Part shown: piece after piece, positions 16,236 through 25,631 of the stretch
Layout of the letters: the number at the start of each line of letters is the position of its first letter
Numbering within the stretch: position 1 is the first letter of the stretch
NCBI GenBank assembly: GCA_002347265.1
Contig: DDYB01000011.1
Span: forward strand, 86,985-150,984
Reading direction: 5' to 3'
Source: Desulfobacteraceae bacterium UBA2245
GTDB taxonomy: Bacteria > Desulfobacterota > Desulfobacteria > Desulfobacterales > UBA2245
DNA length: 64,000 bases
The notes under the pieces: generated by a model
Databases searched by the model: none
What the model saw: only the letters and a program-made list of their open reading frames with translations
What the model was told of the DNA's origin: nothing
Made by a program: the position numbers and the translations under genes

Positions 16236-17970
16236 CGCTTTTCACGAGTTCTTCTTTAAAGTACTTGAGCTTTTGCGCCAGTTCCGGATCGGACAGGGCA
16301 AGAATCTGGGCCGCCAGAATGCCGGCATTTCTCGCCCCGGCTTTTCCGATCGATACGGTGGCCACCGGAACGCCCGCGGGCATCTGTACGGTCGAAAGCA
16401 GCGCATCCAGTCCATTGAGGGCCGAGGAATCGATCGGCACGCCGATCACGGGAATGGCTGCATGGGCCGCCAGCACGCCGGCCAGATGCGCCGCATGACC
16501 GGCGCCGGCAATGATGACTCGAACCCCCCGATCCCCGGCTGTTTCGGCCAGATGCGCGACCTTGTGAGGCGTACGGTGGGCCGACGCCGCATGAAGCTCA
16601 AAAGGAATGTCGAATTTATGAAGCATTGCCACGGATTCGCTCATGATGCTGAAATCCGAATCACTTCCCATGACGATGCTTGCCAGCGGTTTTTGATTCA
16701 AGCGGCGCACCGCTTTTTGACCGATATCGCGCCGATAATGCGCCCTGTCCCATTGTATCTTTGAAACGGCGCCGTATGCCTTTGAAATGGCATCTTCAAC
16801 CGTATCTCCCAAGGCGGTGACGCCGAGCACCCGGCCGCCGCTGGTTACCACGGCGTCCCCGTCAAGCCTGGTTCCGGCGTGAAACACCATGACATCACGA
16901 ATCTTACGAGCCTCCTTGAGGCCCGAGATCGGAATTCCCTTTGCATAGCCGGCCGGATACCCGCCCGAGGCCATCACCACGCACACCGAAGCGCGTTCAT
17001 CAATCTCCAGGCGGCATTGATCCAGCCGTTCATCGATCACGGCTTCCATTAAGGGCACAATATCGTTTTTGACGCGCATCAGAAGCGGCTGGGCCTCCGG
17101 ATCTCCAAAGCGGCAATTGTATTCGAGCACCTTGATCCGGTCTCCGGAAATCATCAATCCGGCATACAGAATTCCCTTGTAAGGTCTTCCTTCGGCCGCC
17201 ATGGCCCGTATGGTCGGAATCATCACCTCATTCATCACCCGGTCGTGCATGTAGCGGTCCACGAGCGGGGCCGGCGAATACGCGCCCATTCCGCCGGTGT
17301 TGGGGCCCTTGTCATCATCGTAAACGGGCTTGTGATCCTGAGAGGAAGGGAGCGGCAAAACGGTTTTTCCGTCGGAAAAGGCAAGAAAAGAGGCTTCTTC
17401 TCCGGTCAGACACTCCTCGATCACCACCTTATGGCCCGCATCCCCGAAATTCTGATCAACCATGATGCTTTTGAGGGCGTCCAGGGCCTCGGATTCGGAA
17501 GCGCAGACGATCACACCCTTTCCGGCCGCAAGCCCGTCGGCCTTGACCACAATGGGGGCGCCCATCTTTCGAATACAGGCCTGGGCCTTGCGATAGCTGG
17601 TAAATGTCTGCCCCTGGGCCGTCGGAATCCCGTACTGGGTCATGATGTATTTGGAAAAGGACTTGCTGGACTCCAGCTCGGCGGCCCTGCGGATCGACCC
17701 GAAAATCCTCAGACCGGCGGCCTCAAACTGATCGACAATCCCTGAGGCCAGGGGGGCCTCCGGCCCGACCACCGTCAGATCGACCCGGTTTTTCTTTGCG
17801 AAAGCAAACAGCGCATCCACATCTTCCGCGGCAATGGGAACGCAAACCGCCAGGTCGGCAATTCCGGCATTTCCCGGCGCGCAGAATATCTTCCTGACCT
17901 TGGGGCTTTGCGCAATTTTCCACACCAGGGCGTGTTCTCTTCCGCCGCCGCCTACTACCAAGACTTTCAT
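16201..17970 (-). CDS. purD: Fused PurD-PurE: phosphoribosylamine-glycine ligase plus 5-(carboxyamino)imidazole ribonucleotide mutase
   Basis: The 589-residue protein joins two steps of purine synthesis. Residues 1 to about 425 are GAR synthetase PurD: MKVLVVGGGGREHALVWK, an ATP-grasp with VVKADGLAAGKGV, and NCRFGDPEAQ. From about residue 432 to the end it is a PurE domain: IVMGSDSDFSIM, then HAASAHRTPHKV, a glycine/alanine loop AGAGHAAHLAG and PVIGVPIDSSALNGLDALLS, the class I mutase pattern. No stop separates them. PurD and PurE are usually separate proteins, so a continuous polypeptide could channel or merely coordinate the steps. tsaC overlaps the end by 35 bp. Confidence 0.93.
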   Translation of the reverse strand: MKVLVVGGGGREHALVWKIAQSPKVRKIFCAPGNAGIADLAVCVPIAAEDVDALFAFAKKNRVDLTVVGPEAPLASGIVDQFEAAGLRIFGSIRRAAELESSKSFSKYIMTQYGIPTAQGQTFTSYRKAQACIRKMGAPIVVKADGLAAGKGVIVCASESEALDALKSIMVDQNFGDAGHKVVIEECLTGEEASFLAFSDGKTVLPLPSSQDHKPVYDDDKGPNTGGMGAYSPAPLVDRYMHDRVMNEVMIPTIRAMAAEGRPYKGILYAGLMISGDRIKVLEYNCRFGDPEAQPLLMRVKNDIVPLMEAVIDERLDQCRLEIDERASVCVVMASGGYPAGYAKGIPISGLKEARKIRDVMVFHAGTRLDGDAVVTSGGRVLGVTALGDTVEDAISKAYGAVSKIQWDRAHYRRDIGQKAVRRLNQKPLASIVMGSDSDFSIMSESVAMLHKFDIPFELHAASAHRTPHKVAHLAETAGDRGVRVIIAGAGHAAHLAGVLAAHAAIPVIGVPIDSSALNGLDALLSTVQMPAGVPVATVSIGKAGARNAGILAAQILALSDPELAQKLKYFKEELVKSVERKDRALKAF

Positions 17971-18053
17971 TCGACCTCCATTCCATGGCGGGCTTTTCCG
18001 GCAATCCGGAAACCAAAACCGCCGGGAGTTGCTGTCTCTGTTGGAAATATGTC

Positions 18054-19004
18054 TTATCGATCCTTATGGGCCTGAATGCTCAGATCTATCAGCGTGTCCA
18101 GCAGTTCGGAAAACGAGATGCCGGCAGCCCCGGCCGCCAGCGGAAACAGGCTTGTGGGCGTCATGCCGGGGATGGTGTTTGTCTCCAGCACATAGATATC
18201 GCGATCGCGCAGAATCATATCGGTACGGCTGTACCCCCTGCAGAACAGGGCCTGATGCGCCATTTTGGCATAGGTCTGCGCCTTTTCGGTCAAGGCCTCG
18301 TCGATACGCGCCGGACATATCTCCCGCGTGGCGCCGGGCGTATATTTGGCCTGGAAATCAAAAAACTCATACCCTTCTCCGGGCAGAATTTCCACGATCG
18401 GCAAGGCCCGCAGTTCATCATTGCCCAGAACGCCGCCGGTCAGCTCAATGCCCTTGATAAAGGACTCAATCAAAACGACATCATCATACCGCCCGGCGGT
18501 TGCAAGCGCTTCCGGCAGATCGGCTTCGGATTTTACAATGGACATGCCGATGCTTGAGCCCCCGTTGGCGGGTTTGACCACAACCGGATATCCCAGCCGC
18601 GATCCTATGGACGCCGTATCCGGCCGATCTTTTCGATGGATCACGATATAAGGGGGCGTTGGAAGCCCCATCTGATCGTAAAGCTGCTTGGATGCCAGTT
18701 TATTCATGCCGATGGCGCTGCCGATAACGCCGGAGCCCTGGTAGGGGATATCCAGCAGGTCCAGCAGGCCCTGCACGGTGCCGTCTTCACCCCGGATTCC
18801 GTGGAGAATGATCAGGGCCACGTCGATCTGACCGGCATCGGCTACAAGCCGGTTTAAATCCGTGCTGGGGTCATACCGAAGGACCCGGTACCGCTGCTTG
18901 TCCAGCGCTTCAAACACCTGGTCGCCGCTTTTTAAGGACACCTCCCGCTCCGATGATCTTCCGCCGGAGAGCACTGCCACGGTAAGCTTTTTCATAGAAT
19001 TCAA
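18054..19004 (-). CDS. ddl: D-alanine-D-alanine ligase
   Basis: The 316-residue ATP-grasp enzyme joins two D-alanines for the peptidoglycan pentapeptide. Motifs include LSGGRSSEREVSLKSG, HGIRGEDGTVQGLL, KPANGGSSIGMSI and ETNTIPGMTPTSLFP. Length and domain order fit the normal family. It lies 83 bp upstream of purDE. Other cell-wall genes in the window (PBP, NamZ-like, MurU/AmgK-like) are distant. Confidence 0.94.
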   Translation of the reverse strand: MNSMKKLTVAVLSGGRSSEREVSLKSGDQVFEALDKQRYRVLRYDPSTDLNRLVADAGQIDVALIILHGIRGEDGTVQGLLDLLDIPYQGSGVIGSAIGMNKLASKQLYDQMGLPTPPYIVIHRKDRPDTASIGSRLGYPVVVKPANGGSSIGMSIVKSEADLPEALATAGRYDDVVLIESFIKGIELTGGVLGNDELRALPIVEILPGEGYEFFDFQAKYTPGATREICPARIDEALTEKAQTYAKMAHQALFCRGYSRTDMILRDRDIYVLETNTIPGMTPTSLFPLAAGAAGISFSELLDTLIDLSIQAHKDR

Positions 19005-19031
19005 CTTTCAAGCCAAATCACATCATTATCC

Positions 19032-19532
19032 TCATTCGCGAAACAAGTTTCCTTTTGCCTGATTAAATTCATCCAGCGTAATCAGCCCTTTTTCCAAAAG
19101 GCGGGAAAGTTCGGTAAGTTCTCTGATGCGAACCGTTGTCGGATCCTCCAGTTGAAGCGGATGGGAATAGTTCTGGGTTCCCAGCGCCGGCGGGGTCGAT
19201 GGAGCGCCGACGCGAATTGAGGCCACTCCTCCCAGAAAACTGACTTCAACAGGACGCCCGTTGAACATGGGAGAGTTCAAGGTATCCCGAATCGACCGGC
19301 CTTCCGACTTGATCCTGCGATAAAACAGGTAGGTTGCCAACAAGATCAGTGCGGAAACGCCCAGAAAGATCCAGATCATGTAATTGACGAATCCACGAAA
19401 AAAAAGGACCAGCAAGCCGATCGCGATGATCAGAATTACATGAAGGATCAATATGACAAAGGCCATCGAAACGCTTTTAAACAGGCCGCTGCCTTCCTTC
19501 TTAAAGTTTTCGTTCATTTGTTGTCTGCGCAT
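19032..19532 (-). CDS. Membrane protein with C-terminal SHOCT domain
   Basis: The 166-residue protein has two adjacent transmembrane helices near residues 20-70 (AFVILILHVILIIAIGLLVL and MIWIFLGVSALILLATYLFY). A cytoplasmic linker and a C-terminal SHOCT motif follow (ELTELSRLLEKGLITLDEF). SHOCT modules usually bind other proteins or nucleic acid near a membrane. The ATG at 19517 (MNENFKKEG) is an equally plausible start. No function assigned. Confidence 0.75.
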   Translation of the reverse strand: MRRQQMNENFKKEGSGLFKSVSMAFVILILHVILIIAIGLLVLFFRGFVNYMIWIFLGVSALILLATYLFYRRIKSEGRSIRDTLNSPMFNGRPVEVSFLGGVASIRVGAPSTPPALGTQNYSHPLQLEDPTTVRIRELTELSRLLEKGLITLDEFNQAKGNLFRE

Positions 19533-19567
19533 TTAAAATATCAAAAATCCAGTATGACGCCCTCGGG

Positions 19568-19951
19568 TCAGCGGCGGTCTTTTTTACCAAATCGCTCCAC
19601 GAGCTTTTGCTCATAACGTTGAGGCATATCAAATGATATGGAAGCCGACCGCATGGCGTTGAACTTCAATATCAGCAGGTTCAGCTTTTTGAGAGTGCGG
19701 TATTTCTCGACCGTATCTTCCATTCCGGCGAGAAGTTCCTCGGTTTGAACGATCTGCTTCTTAAGCTCGATTTCCGGCGGAAGGCAGTCGGCGTTCTTCA
19801 ATATTTTATAAGCCAGCCGTATTTCTTCCGGAACCAGGCTGTCGTTTTCCAAAACCAGAGGCTTGCCCGCGCCGCTGAGATTTTCAAATTCACCCCGTTG
19901 CTGCGCGTCCCGTATTCTTTCTTCGACAATTTTTTCAAAACCTGTCAGCAT
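19568..19951 (-). CDS. DUF1992 (DnaJ homologue subfamily C member 28-like) protein
   Basis: The 127-residue protein begins MLTGFEKIVEERIRDAQQRG followed by FENLSGAGKPLVLE and IRLAYKILKNADCLPPEIEL. This is the conserved stretch of DUF1992, named after a human DnaJ-family member although no J-domain is present here. The C-terminal half is a predicted coiled coil. Function is not established. It precedes the SHOCT gene by 35 bp on the same strand. Confidence 0.85.
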   Translation of the reverse strand: MLTGFEKIVEERIRDAQQRGEFENLSGAGKPLVLENDSLVPEEIRLAYKILKNADCLPPEIELKKQIVQTEELLAGMEDTVEKYRTLKKLNLLILKFNAMRSASISFDMPQRYEQKLVERFGKKDRR

Positions 19952-20222
19952 GGCGCCTTCGCATCATGATAAATCTTCAAAATCGCCCTTAATTTATACA
20001 ATCCTCCCATTCTTTTCAAGCACTAATATCGTGTTTCAGGGGACATGGCCATCCTCCGGACTAGTTCGTCAGGGCATCATAAGGACAGTTTGAAGAAAAT
20101 GAGTTCAACGGCGGGCTTCAAAGAATTACTTGCAAATCGGAGAATTCAGAGGTAAGTGACAAAAAGTTCATGATAACAGGACGCCTTCGAATATAATTTT
20201 ATCTCAACAAAGGCTGGTAAAG

Positions 20223-20498
20223 ATGAACAAGATGACCGGGTTTGGGTTTCTCTCATGGTTAGGAAGTTTCGTTCTGATCGGTTTTCAGGCGCTATCCATG
20301 ATGATGGGCAAAACGGAAAACTGGGAAGACCTTTCCATCACCGACATGGCGGGTGCGGACAATATGAGCTGGATTCAGAGCATACCCCTGGAACAGATTC
20401 AAGCCGGATTCAACTACCTTGTAACAATGCCCCTGTACCTGCTGCTTCTCGTCTTTGGCGGCATACTGATTTTTCTCGGCCTCTTTGTGAAAGAATAA
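20223..20498 (+). CDS. Small membrane protein, 91 aa
   Basis: ATG 20223 encodes 91 residues with two hydrophobic segments: GFLSWLGSFVLIGFQALSMM near the start and LVTMPLYLLLLVFGGILIFL near the end. A polar loop with ENWEDLSITDMAGAD lies between. No ribosome-binding site is convincing. The family is unknown. Confidence 0.5.
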   Translation: MNKMTGFGFLSWLGSFVLIGFQALSMMMGKTENWEDLSITDMAGADNMSWIQSIPLEQIQAGFNYLVTMPLYLLLLVFGGILIFLGLFVKE

Positions 20499-20681
20499 GA
20501 CCGGGTCCCGCCATCCTGCAGCCGGACGGGTCGGCAAACCGGTGGTGTTTCTGAATAAAAGCAGGGACTGAAAGGAGATATCCGCACTCAAAGAATTGCA
20601 TTTAATGAACAGCAGCGCTGTTTTAATACTCAACGATTGAGTCACCCTGTTTTCGAACCATACAATGAGAGCTCGGCACTT

Positions 20682-21008
20682 ATGGCGATAGACACTACAG
20701 CGGAACGCAGATCCGAACCAAGGGTACCGGCCGATCCATTCAAAAGAGTTGAAATTTCGATAGCCGGGCTTTCCTCTATTTATCTGTTTTCATTGCGGCA
20801 CCTGTCCGAGACAGGCTTGGGCATCCTTGTTCAGCAAAGCTCCGACATCGTGAACCACATCAAAGTGGGCGACATTCTGAATATGAAATACCTCGCCCAG
20901 AAGCCGGAGCCCGCTGTTGAAATTAAAACGCAAATCAAGCACATCACAAAAATCGACGCAGGAAGATACAGGGGGCATTATACTGTGGGATTGAAGATCA
21001 TCCAGTAG
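20682..21008 (+). CDS. PilZ-domain protein
   Basis: The 108-residue protein has the c-di-GMP-binding PilZ signature: RRSEPRV (arginine motif) near the start, then an SETGLGI turn and a beta-strand repeat ending YTVGLKII. ATG 20682 is preferred; the longer frame beginning with TTG 20637 lacks support. PilZ proteins link c-di-GMP levels to motility, secretion or polysaccharide. No partner gene sits next to it. Confidence 0.75.
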   Translation: MAIDTTAERRSEPRVPADPFKRVEISIAGLSSIYLFSLRHLSETGLGILVQQSSDIVNHIKVGDILNMKYLAQKPEPAVEIKTQIKHITKIDAGRYRGHYTVGLKIIQ

Positions 21009-21080
21009 CCGGTCTGCAATAAAGCCCGTCGATGAGGACTCGTTGCCGCCTTTTCGAATCAACGAATGCACGCAAGCAGT

Positions 21081-21575
21081 TCAGATCTTGTACTTTCCGA
21101 AATCATCCGCAGAGAGTTTTTTCAGGTATTCGGCCCATTTCTCGCCATCCTCGCTTTTGTCGGCGGCCTCGCCCTCTGTGCCGGATTTCACCTTTTCCAG
21201 CACGCTGTCATCCACACAGATCGGGCTTTGAAACCGCAGGGCCATCGCAATGGCGTCGCTCGGACGCGCATCCATGCTGAAACGTTTTTCGCCCTGGGAA
21301 AAGTGGATTCTGGAGTAGAAGGTATTGTCCTGAAGATCGCAGACCTCGACCATGGCGATCTGGAAATGATGCAGATCCAGAAAATTCTTGAAAAGATCAT
21401 GCGTCATGGGTCTTTCGAAACTGATATTCTGAAGGGCCGCCGCAATCGAGGTGGCTTCCATCAGACCGATCCAGATGTTCAGCGTGCGATCATCCTCAAT
21501 GGATTTCAGAATCACGATCGGCGTATTGGAGTCCGGGTCCAGGGTCAGTCCGGCTATGCGCATTCGCTGCAACAT
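21081..21575 (-). CDS. Bifunctional nuclease family protein (DUF151)
   Basis: The 164-residue protein has the DUF151 core: PIVILKSIEDDRTLNIWIGL, EATSIAAAL, RPMTHDLFKNFL and DARPSDAIAMALR. Members include plant and bacterial nucleases acting on RNA and DNA, but activity is unproven for most. AAGGAG precedes ATG 21575. It overlaps the miaB stop by 22 bp, so translation is coupled within a four-gene operon. Confidence 0.87.
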   Translation of the reverse strand: MLQRMRIAGLTLDPDSNTPIVILKSIEDDRTLNIWIGLMEATSIAAALQNISFERPMTHDLFKNFLDLHHFQIAMVEVCDLQDNTFYSRIHFSQGEKRFSMDARPSDAIAMALRFQSPICVDDSVLEKVKSGTEGEAADKSEDGEKWAEYLKKLSADDFGKYKI

Positions 21576-22948
21576 TTTTGAAAACTCCTTTCACGTCCAT
21601 CGGCCGGGCAGGTCTGAGCAAGCTCTCCCCGAAGCGAATGGGCAAAGGCCCTCTCGATTCGAAGGGTCGGCATCGCCCCGGTATAGTCGCAGGAACCGAG
21701 ACCCGTAAAGTTCACCACCTTGTTGCAGGGGGTTCGTCCGGTCCACTGCATTCCCATGGCATCCTGTTTTTTTCCCGGACCTTCGACCAGCACGGGCTGA
21801 AGGGTTCCAAGCAGGGCCTGGTGTCTGGAGAGGGTGATCTTCTTTTGCAGGTCCAGAAGTTCGGTCAGCCGGGCCCCTTTTTCCGCCTCATCCACCTTTC
21901 CGTCCAGATCGACCGCGGGAACGCCGGGACGATCCGAATATTTGAAGGCAAAGACGCTGTCGTACCGCACCCGGCGCATCAGGTCCAGAGTCTGCTGGAA
22001 ATCCTCATCGGTCTCGCCCGGAAACCCCACGATAATATCCGAACTCAGGGCGATGTCCGGACGGATGTCTCGAAGCCGTTCGATTTTTTCAAGATACTGG
22101 TCCCTCGTGTACCTGCGGTTCATACGCTTCAAGACCCGGTCCGATCCGGCCTGGAACGGAAGATGGATATGGGGGCAGAGCTTTTCCAGACGGCCGAAAC
22201 AACGCATCAGGTCCGCGGAAAGATCCTTGGGATGCGAGGTGGTGAACCGGATGCGCCAGAGGTCATCGATCCCGTTGACCGCTTCCAGTAAATCGGCAAA
22301 GGAGCACAGGCCGTGATTTTTCCCGTAGCTGTTGACATTCTGACCCAGCAGCGTAACCTCGCGGGCGCCGCAGCGAACCAGGCGACGGATCTCGGATAGA
22401 ATCTCGTCCGGCGTTCGGCTCACTTCCCTTCCCCGCACATAGGGCACGATGCAATAGGTGCAGAAATTATTGCACCCTCTCATGATGGTGACAAACCGGC
22501 AGGGTCCGGCCGGTGCCTCCGGAATTCCCGCGGGCAATGCGCCGCCGCAGGGTTCTTCCTGAAACGAAATGTCCACCCGGGCGCGCCGGTCGTCCTGAAC
22601 CGCTTTGATCAGTCCGGCGATGCGGTCCACTGCCTGAGTCCCGAAAACCAGGTCCACATGGGGAGCTCGGGAAAAAACGGACCTTCCTTCCTGCTGGGCC
22701 ACGCATCCGCCGACGGCAATGATCATTCCGGGCTTTTTTTGCTTCAGCGCGGCCAGACGGCCCAGAAGGCTGAAGGCCTTTTGTTCGGCCTTTTCCCGTA
22801 CCGAGCAGGTGTTGACGATGATCAGGTCCGCATCCTCCTCGGCCGGAACAAGCTCATAACCCAACGGCTTGAGAAGCCGGGCGATCTGCTGTGAATCGTA
22901 AACGTTCATCTGACAGCCGATGGTGTGAATATAGAGGCGCTTTTGCAT
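21554..22948 (-). CDS. miaB: tRNA-2-methylthio-N6-dimethylallyladenosine synthase MiaB
   Basis: The 464-residue radical SAM enzyme adds a methylthio group to i6A37 of tRNAs. It has an N-terminal MTTase domain (IHTIGCQMNVYDSQQIARLL, NTCSVREKA), the radical SAM motif CNNFCTYC with the IVPYVRGREVSRTP signature, and a TRAM-type end. ATG 22948 (MQKRLYIHT) is the start; 31 residues of open frame before it are not homologous. It sits 5 bp after the lipoprotein gene and overlaps the nuclease gene. Confidence 0.95.
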   Translation of the reverse strand: MQKRLYIHTIGCQMNVYDSQQIARLLKPLGYELVPAEEDADLIIVNTCSVREKAEQKAFSLLGRLAALKQKKPGMIIAVGGCVAQQEGRSVFSRAPHVDLVFGTQAVDRIAGLIKAVQDDRRARVDISFQEEPCGGALPAGIPEAPAGPCRFVTIMRGCNNFCTYCIVPYVRGREVSRTPDEILSEIRRLVRCGAREVTLLGQNVNSYGKNHGLCSFADLLEAVNGIDDLWRIRFTTSHPKDLSADLMRCFGRLEKLCPHIHLPFQAGSDRVLKRMNRRYTRDQYLEKIERLRDIRPDIALSSDIIVGFPGETDEDFQQTLDLMRRVRYDSVFAFKYSDRPGVPAVDLDGKVDEAEKGARLTELLDLQKKITLSRHQALLGTLQPVLVEGPGKKQDAMGMQWTGRTPCNKVVNFTGLGSCDYTGAMPTLRIERAFAHSLRGELAQTCPADGRERSFQKCCSECA

Positions 22949-22953
22949 TGGAC

Positions 22954-23379
22954 TCAATCGATCACCTGCTGAAGGAAAACGATCTGTTTGACATCTTCCA
23001 TGCGGATCTTTACATTGGCGAACTCGGCCTTTCCCAGACACGGGAGGTCCTGATCCACGGTCATCTCGACCCCGCTGCCGTCCTTTAAGGCGACATTTGC
23101 ATAAAGCTCCCGGTCTTTGAGAAGAAAATCCACCTGGGCAATCCGTTCAAACGCAATCGATATCTCAGCCTTGCCGCGCTTTCCGGGAAAATAAACCTGG
23201 CCCTGGCAGGAAAACTGTTCAAGGACGACGGAGACATCCTCCTGATCCACCAGCTTGACCTTGAAATTTTTTTCGGGTTCGATAAGCTTGACCACCCCTG
23301 AGTCGCCGCCGATGCTTCCCATTCCCATCAGCATGCAGCACATGGCCAGGGCCGCAACCCCATAGCCGACCTTCTTCAT
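22954..23379 (-). CDS. Exported hypothetical protein
   Basis: The 141-residue protein has a signal sequence (VGYGVAALAMCCMLMGMGSI). The mature part is a small beta-rich domain (FKVKLVDQEDVSVVLEQF, RGKAEISIAFERIAQVDFLL, NVKIRMEDVKQIVFLQQ). It may be a periplasmic or lipid-linked protein: a double Cys lies in the hydrophobic region. It is the second gene of the DUF4911-miaB-nuclease operon. No known family. Confidence 0.75.
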   Translation of the reverse strand: MKKVGYGVAALAMCCMLMGMGSIGGDSGVVKLIEPEKNFKVKLVDQEDVSVVLEQFSCQGQVYFPGKRGKAEISIAFERIAQVDFLLKDRELYANVALKDGSGVEMTVDQDLPCLGKAEFANVKIRMEDVKQIVFLQQVID

Positions 23380-23385
23380 GACCTT

Positions 23386-23616
23386 TTACCTCCCCGCCTG
23401 AGCACGTTCCATGGCAATCCGCTCCTCAAGTCCATCCAGAATCCCTTCCACTTCCGCCTCGCATCCCGGAGCAATATTCAGAACAACCATTCCGCGATCC
23501 GGATCCAGCGTCGTCATGGTGGCCACGCCGTCACTGGCTTCCAGCACAAACCGCAAAAACGCAATCCCCGATCTGTCGACACGCATATATTTTCGAATGG
23601 TTTTCACTGTTTTCAA
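23386..23616 (-). CDS. DUF4911-family protein
   Basis: The 76-residue protein reads YMRVDRSGIAFLRFVLEASD, then VATMTTLDPDRGMVVLNIAP and EVEGILDGLEERI. This is the DUF4911 pattern of short proteins in deltaproteobacteria, often near RNA- or DNA-processing genes. It begins the operon with the exported protein, miaB and the nuclease-like gene. Function unknown. Confidence 0.8.
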   Translation of the reverse strand: MKTVKTIRKYMRVDRSGIAFLRFVLEASDGVATMTTLDPDRGMVVLNIAPGCEAEVEGILDGLEERIAMERAQAGR

Positions 23617-23794
23617 TTTCTCCCTGCCGCCCGAAGATACTACCTTTTTCTACCTAACACCAATGCGAAGGCCGTTCAACAGAAAATTCCCGGCCCTTCG
23701 CGGGCGGAATGCTCCGGTCGAAGGCCTGATCTCATGCAGCGGCCGATACGACCCGGTATTGCTCAAATTTCCGGAATGCGCTATAGGGCTTTTG

Positions 23795-25504
23795 ATGAAA
23801 AAACAATGGATAACCGCCCGGGTCGACCCGAAAACAATTCATGCGCTGGCTCAGGAACTGGGCTGTTCGCCCGTTCTGGCGACCCTGCTGCATAACCGGG
23901 GGCTGAATGCTGAGACGGCCGGAGAATTTCTTCACCCCTCACTGAGTCAGCTGAGCTCACCGCATTGCCTCAAGGACATGGATATTGCGGTCGAACGCAT
24001 CGCCCGCGCCATTTTCGCGCAAGAATCCATCATGGTATTCGGAGACTACGATGTCGACGGCATATCGGCGGCGGTTCTGCTCTTTGAATTTCTTAAGGCC
24101 TGCAACGCCAGGGCATCCTATCATATCCCCCATCGCATCGAAGAAGGCTACGGACTTAAATCGGACCATGTGCTTCGGTGGGCCGGTGAAAATCCGCTCG
24201 ACCTGATCATCACCGTGGATTGCGGTTCGGCCAGTCATGAAGCCGTCCAGACCGCCCGGTCCCTGGGCGTCGATGTGATCATCACCGACCATCATGACCC
24301 GGATGAAACGCTTCCCGACGCGCTTGCCGTCATCAATCCAAAACGCAGAGACGATCCGTCGAATCTGGAACATCTGGCCGGCGTGGGGGTGGCCTTTTAT
24401 CTTCTGGCCTGTCTGCGAAGCTATCTTCGCAAGTCAGATTTCTGGGCAAACGCTGCCGAACCCAACCTGAAAGACGGTTGCGACCTCGTGGCCCTGGGTA
24501 CCATCGCCGACGTCGTGCCCATGATCCGGGAAAACCGCATCCTCACACGAGCCGGACTTGAGGTGATCGGCGCGGGAAACCGCCCCGGAGTTCAGGCTCT
24601 GCTTGAATCCTGCGCGGTCAAAACGCATCCGGAGGCCGGGGATGTCGCCTTTCGCCTGGCCCCCCGGCTCAATGCCGCCGGGCGAATCGCCCATGCGAAA
24701 ACGGCGGCCGAACTGCTTCAAGCCAGGGATCTTCAAGCGGCCCGGATGACGGCCGCGGTTCTGGAACACCTCAACATTGAACGCCGTCAGATCGAAAGAA
24801 GGGTTTTTGACGACATCCTCAGCCGCCTGGAAAACAAGCCGGCGCTGATGGGCGCCTTCAGCCTGGTGCTGGAAGGATCCGACTGGCACCCCGGCGTCAT
24901 CGGCATTGTTGCCGCCAGACTGGCGGAGCATTTTACCAGGCCCGTGGTGCTGATCGTATCGGGAAGCGGACCGGCCAGAGGTTCGGGACGAAGCGTTGCC
25001 GGCATCGATCTGCACCGGATTCTGTCCGAGTGCCGTCAGGACCTGGCAACCTTCGGCGGACACCGGCAGGCCGCCGGCCTGACCATTGACGGCAACAAGA
25101 TCGATCGGTTTCGAATCCATTTCGACCGGGCCGTCCAGCAGGCCGCCGCTCCCGGCAGCTTCCTGCCGACCGGCCGAATCGATTGCGAACTCAAATTCCA
25201 GGCCATCTGCGATCGGCTGCTGAACGACCTCGAACAGCTTCAGCCCTTTGGACCGGAAAACCCTGAACCGATCTTTGCGGCAAAAAACGTCAAAGTGGTG
25301 TCCTCCCGAATTGTCGGCCGAACCCATCGCCGCATGGCGCTTCTCCAGACATCGGACAGCGGCGGTCAGGTCATCGATGCCGTTGATTTCCATATCGATC
25401 CGGGCGTTCCCGCTCCCGCCGGCTTCGAGCAACTCGTATTTCGACTCCAACGCAACCGGTGGAACGGACGGTGTTCTCCCCAGATCATCCTTGAGAAAAC
25501 ATAG
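23795..25504 (+). CDS. recJ: Single-stranded-DNA-specific exonuclease RecJ
   Basis: The 569-residue 5'-3' single-strand exonuclease of recombination and mismatch repair. DHH motifs are present: VFGDYDVDGISAAVLL (about residue 80), ITVDCGSASHEAV, ITDHHDPDETLP (about 164), ALGTIADVVP and the DHHA1 motif FGGHRQAAGLTI. An OB fold ends the protein. ATG 23795 (MKKQWITARVD) is the start; the longer frame upstream crosses the opposite-strand DUF4911 gene and has no homology. Length matches the family. Confidence 0.95.
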   Translation: MKKQWITARVDPKTIHALAQELGCSPVLATLLHNRGLNAETAGEFLHPSLSQLSSPHCLKDMDIAVERIARAIFAQESIMVFGDYDVDGISAAVLLFEFLKACNARASYHIPHRIEEGYGLKSDHVLRWAGENPLDLIITVDCGSASHEAVQTARSLGVDVIITDHHDPDETLPDALAVINPKRRDDPSNLEHLAGVGVAFYLLACLRSYLRKSDFWANAAEPNLKDGCDLVALGTIADVVPMIRENRILTRAGLEVIGAGNRPGVQALLESCAVKTHPEAGDVAFRLAPRLNAAGRIAHAKTAAELLQARDLQAARMTAAVLEHLNIERRQIERRVFDDILSRLENKPALMGAFSLVLEGSDWHPGVIGIVAARLAEHFTRPVVLIVSGSGPARGSGRSVAGIDLHRILSECRQDLATFGGHRQAAGLTIDGNKIDRFRIHFDRAVQQAAAPGSFLPTGRIDCELKFQAICDRLLNDLEQLQPFGPENPEPIFAAKNVKVVSSRIVGRTHRRMALLQTSDSGGQVIDAVDFHIDPGVPAPAGFEQLVFRLQRNRWNGRCSPQIILEKT

Positions 25505-25631
25505 GGCGGACATATTGCAATAGTTGCGCCAGCCGAATATTTTTCTTGCAATTTACGATTTCGGACTTTATGATGCCGGCGGAAAAAACAGCGGTTCTTT
25601 AATCTTTTACATACACAAAAAGGGTTGTTTT

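Noticed and set aside
23411..23794. 128-residue extension of RecJ
   Set aside because: Crosses the opposite-strand DUF4911 gene, Ser/Arg/Pro-rich, and RecJ homology starts at ATG 23795.
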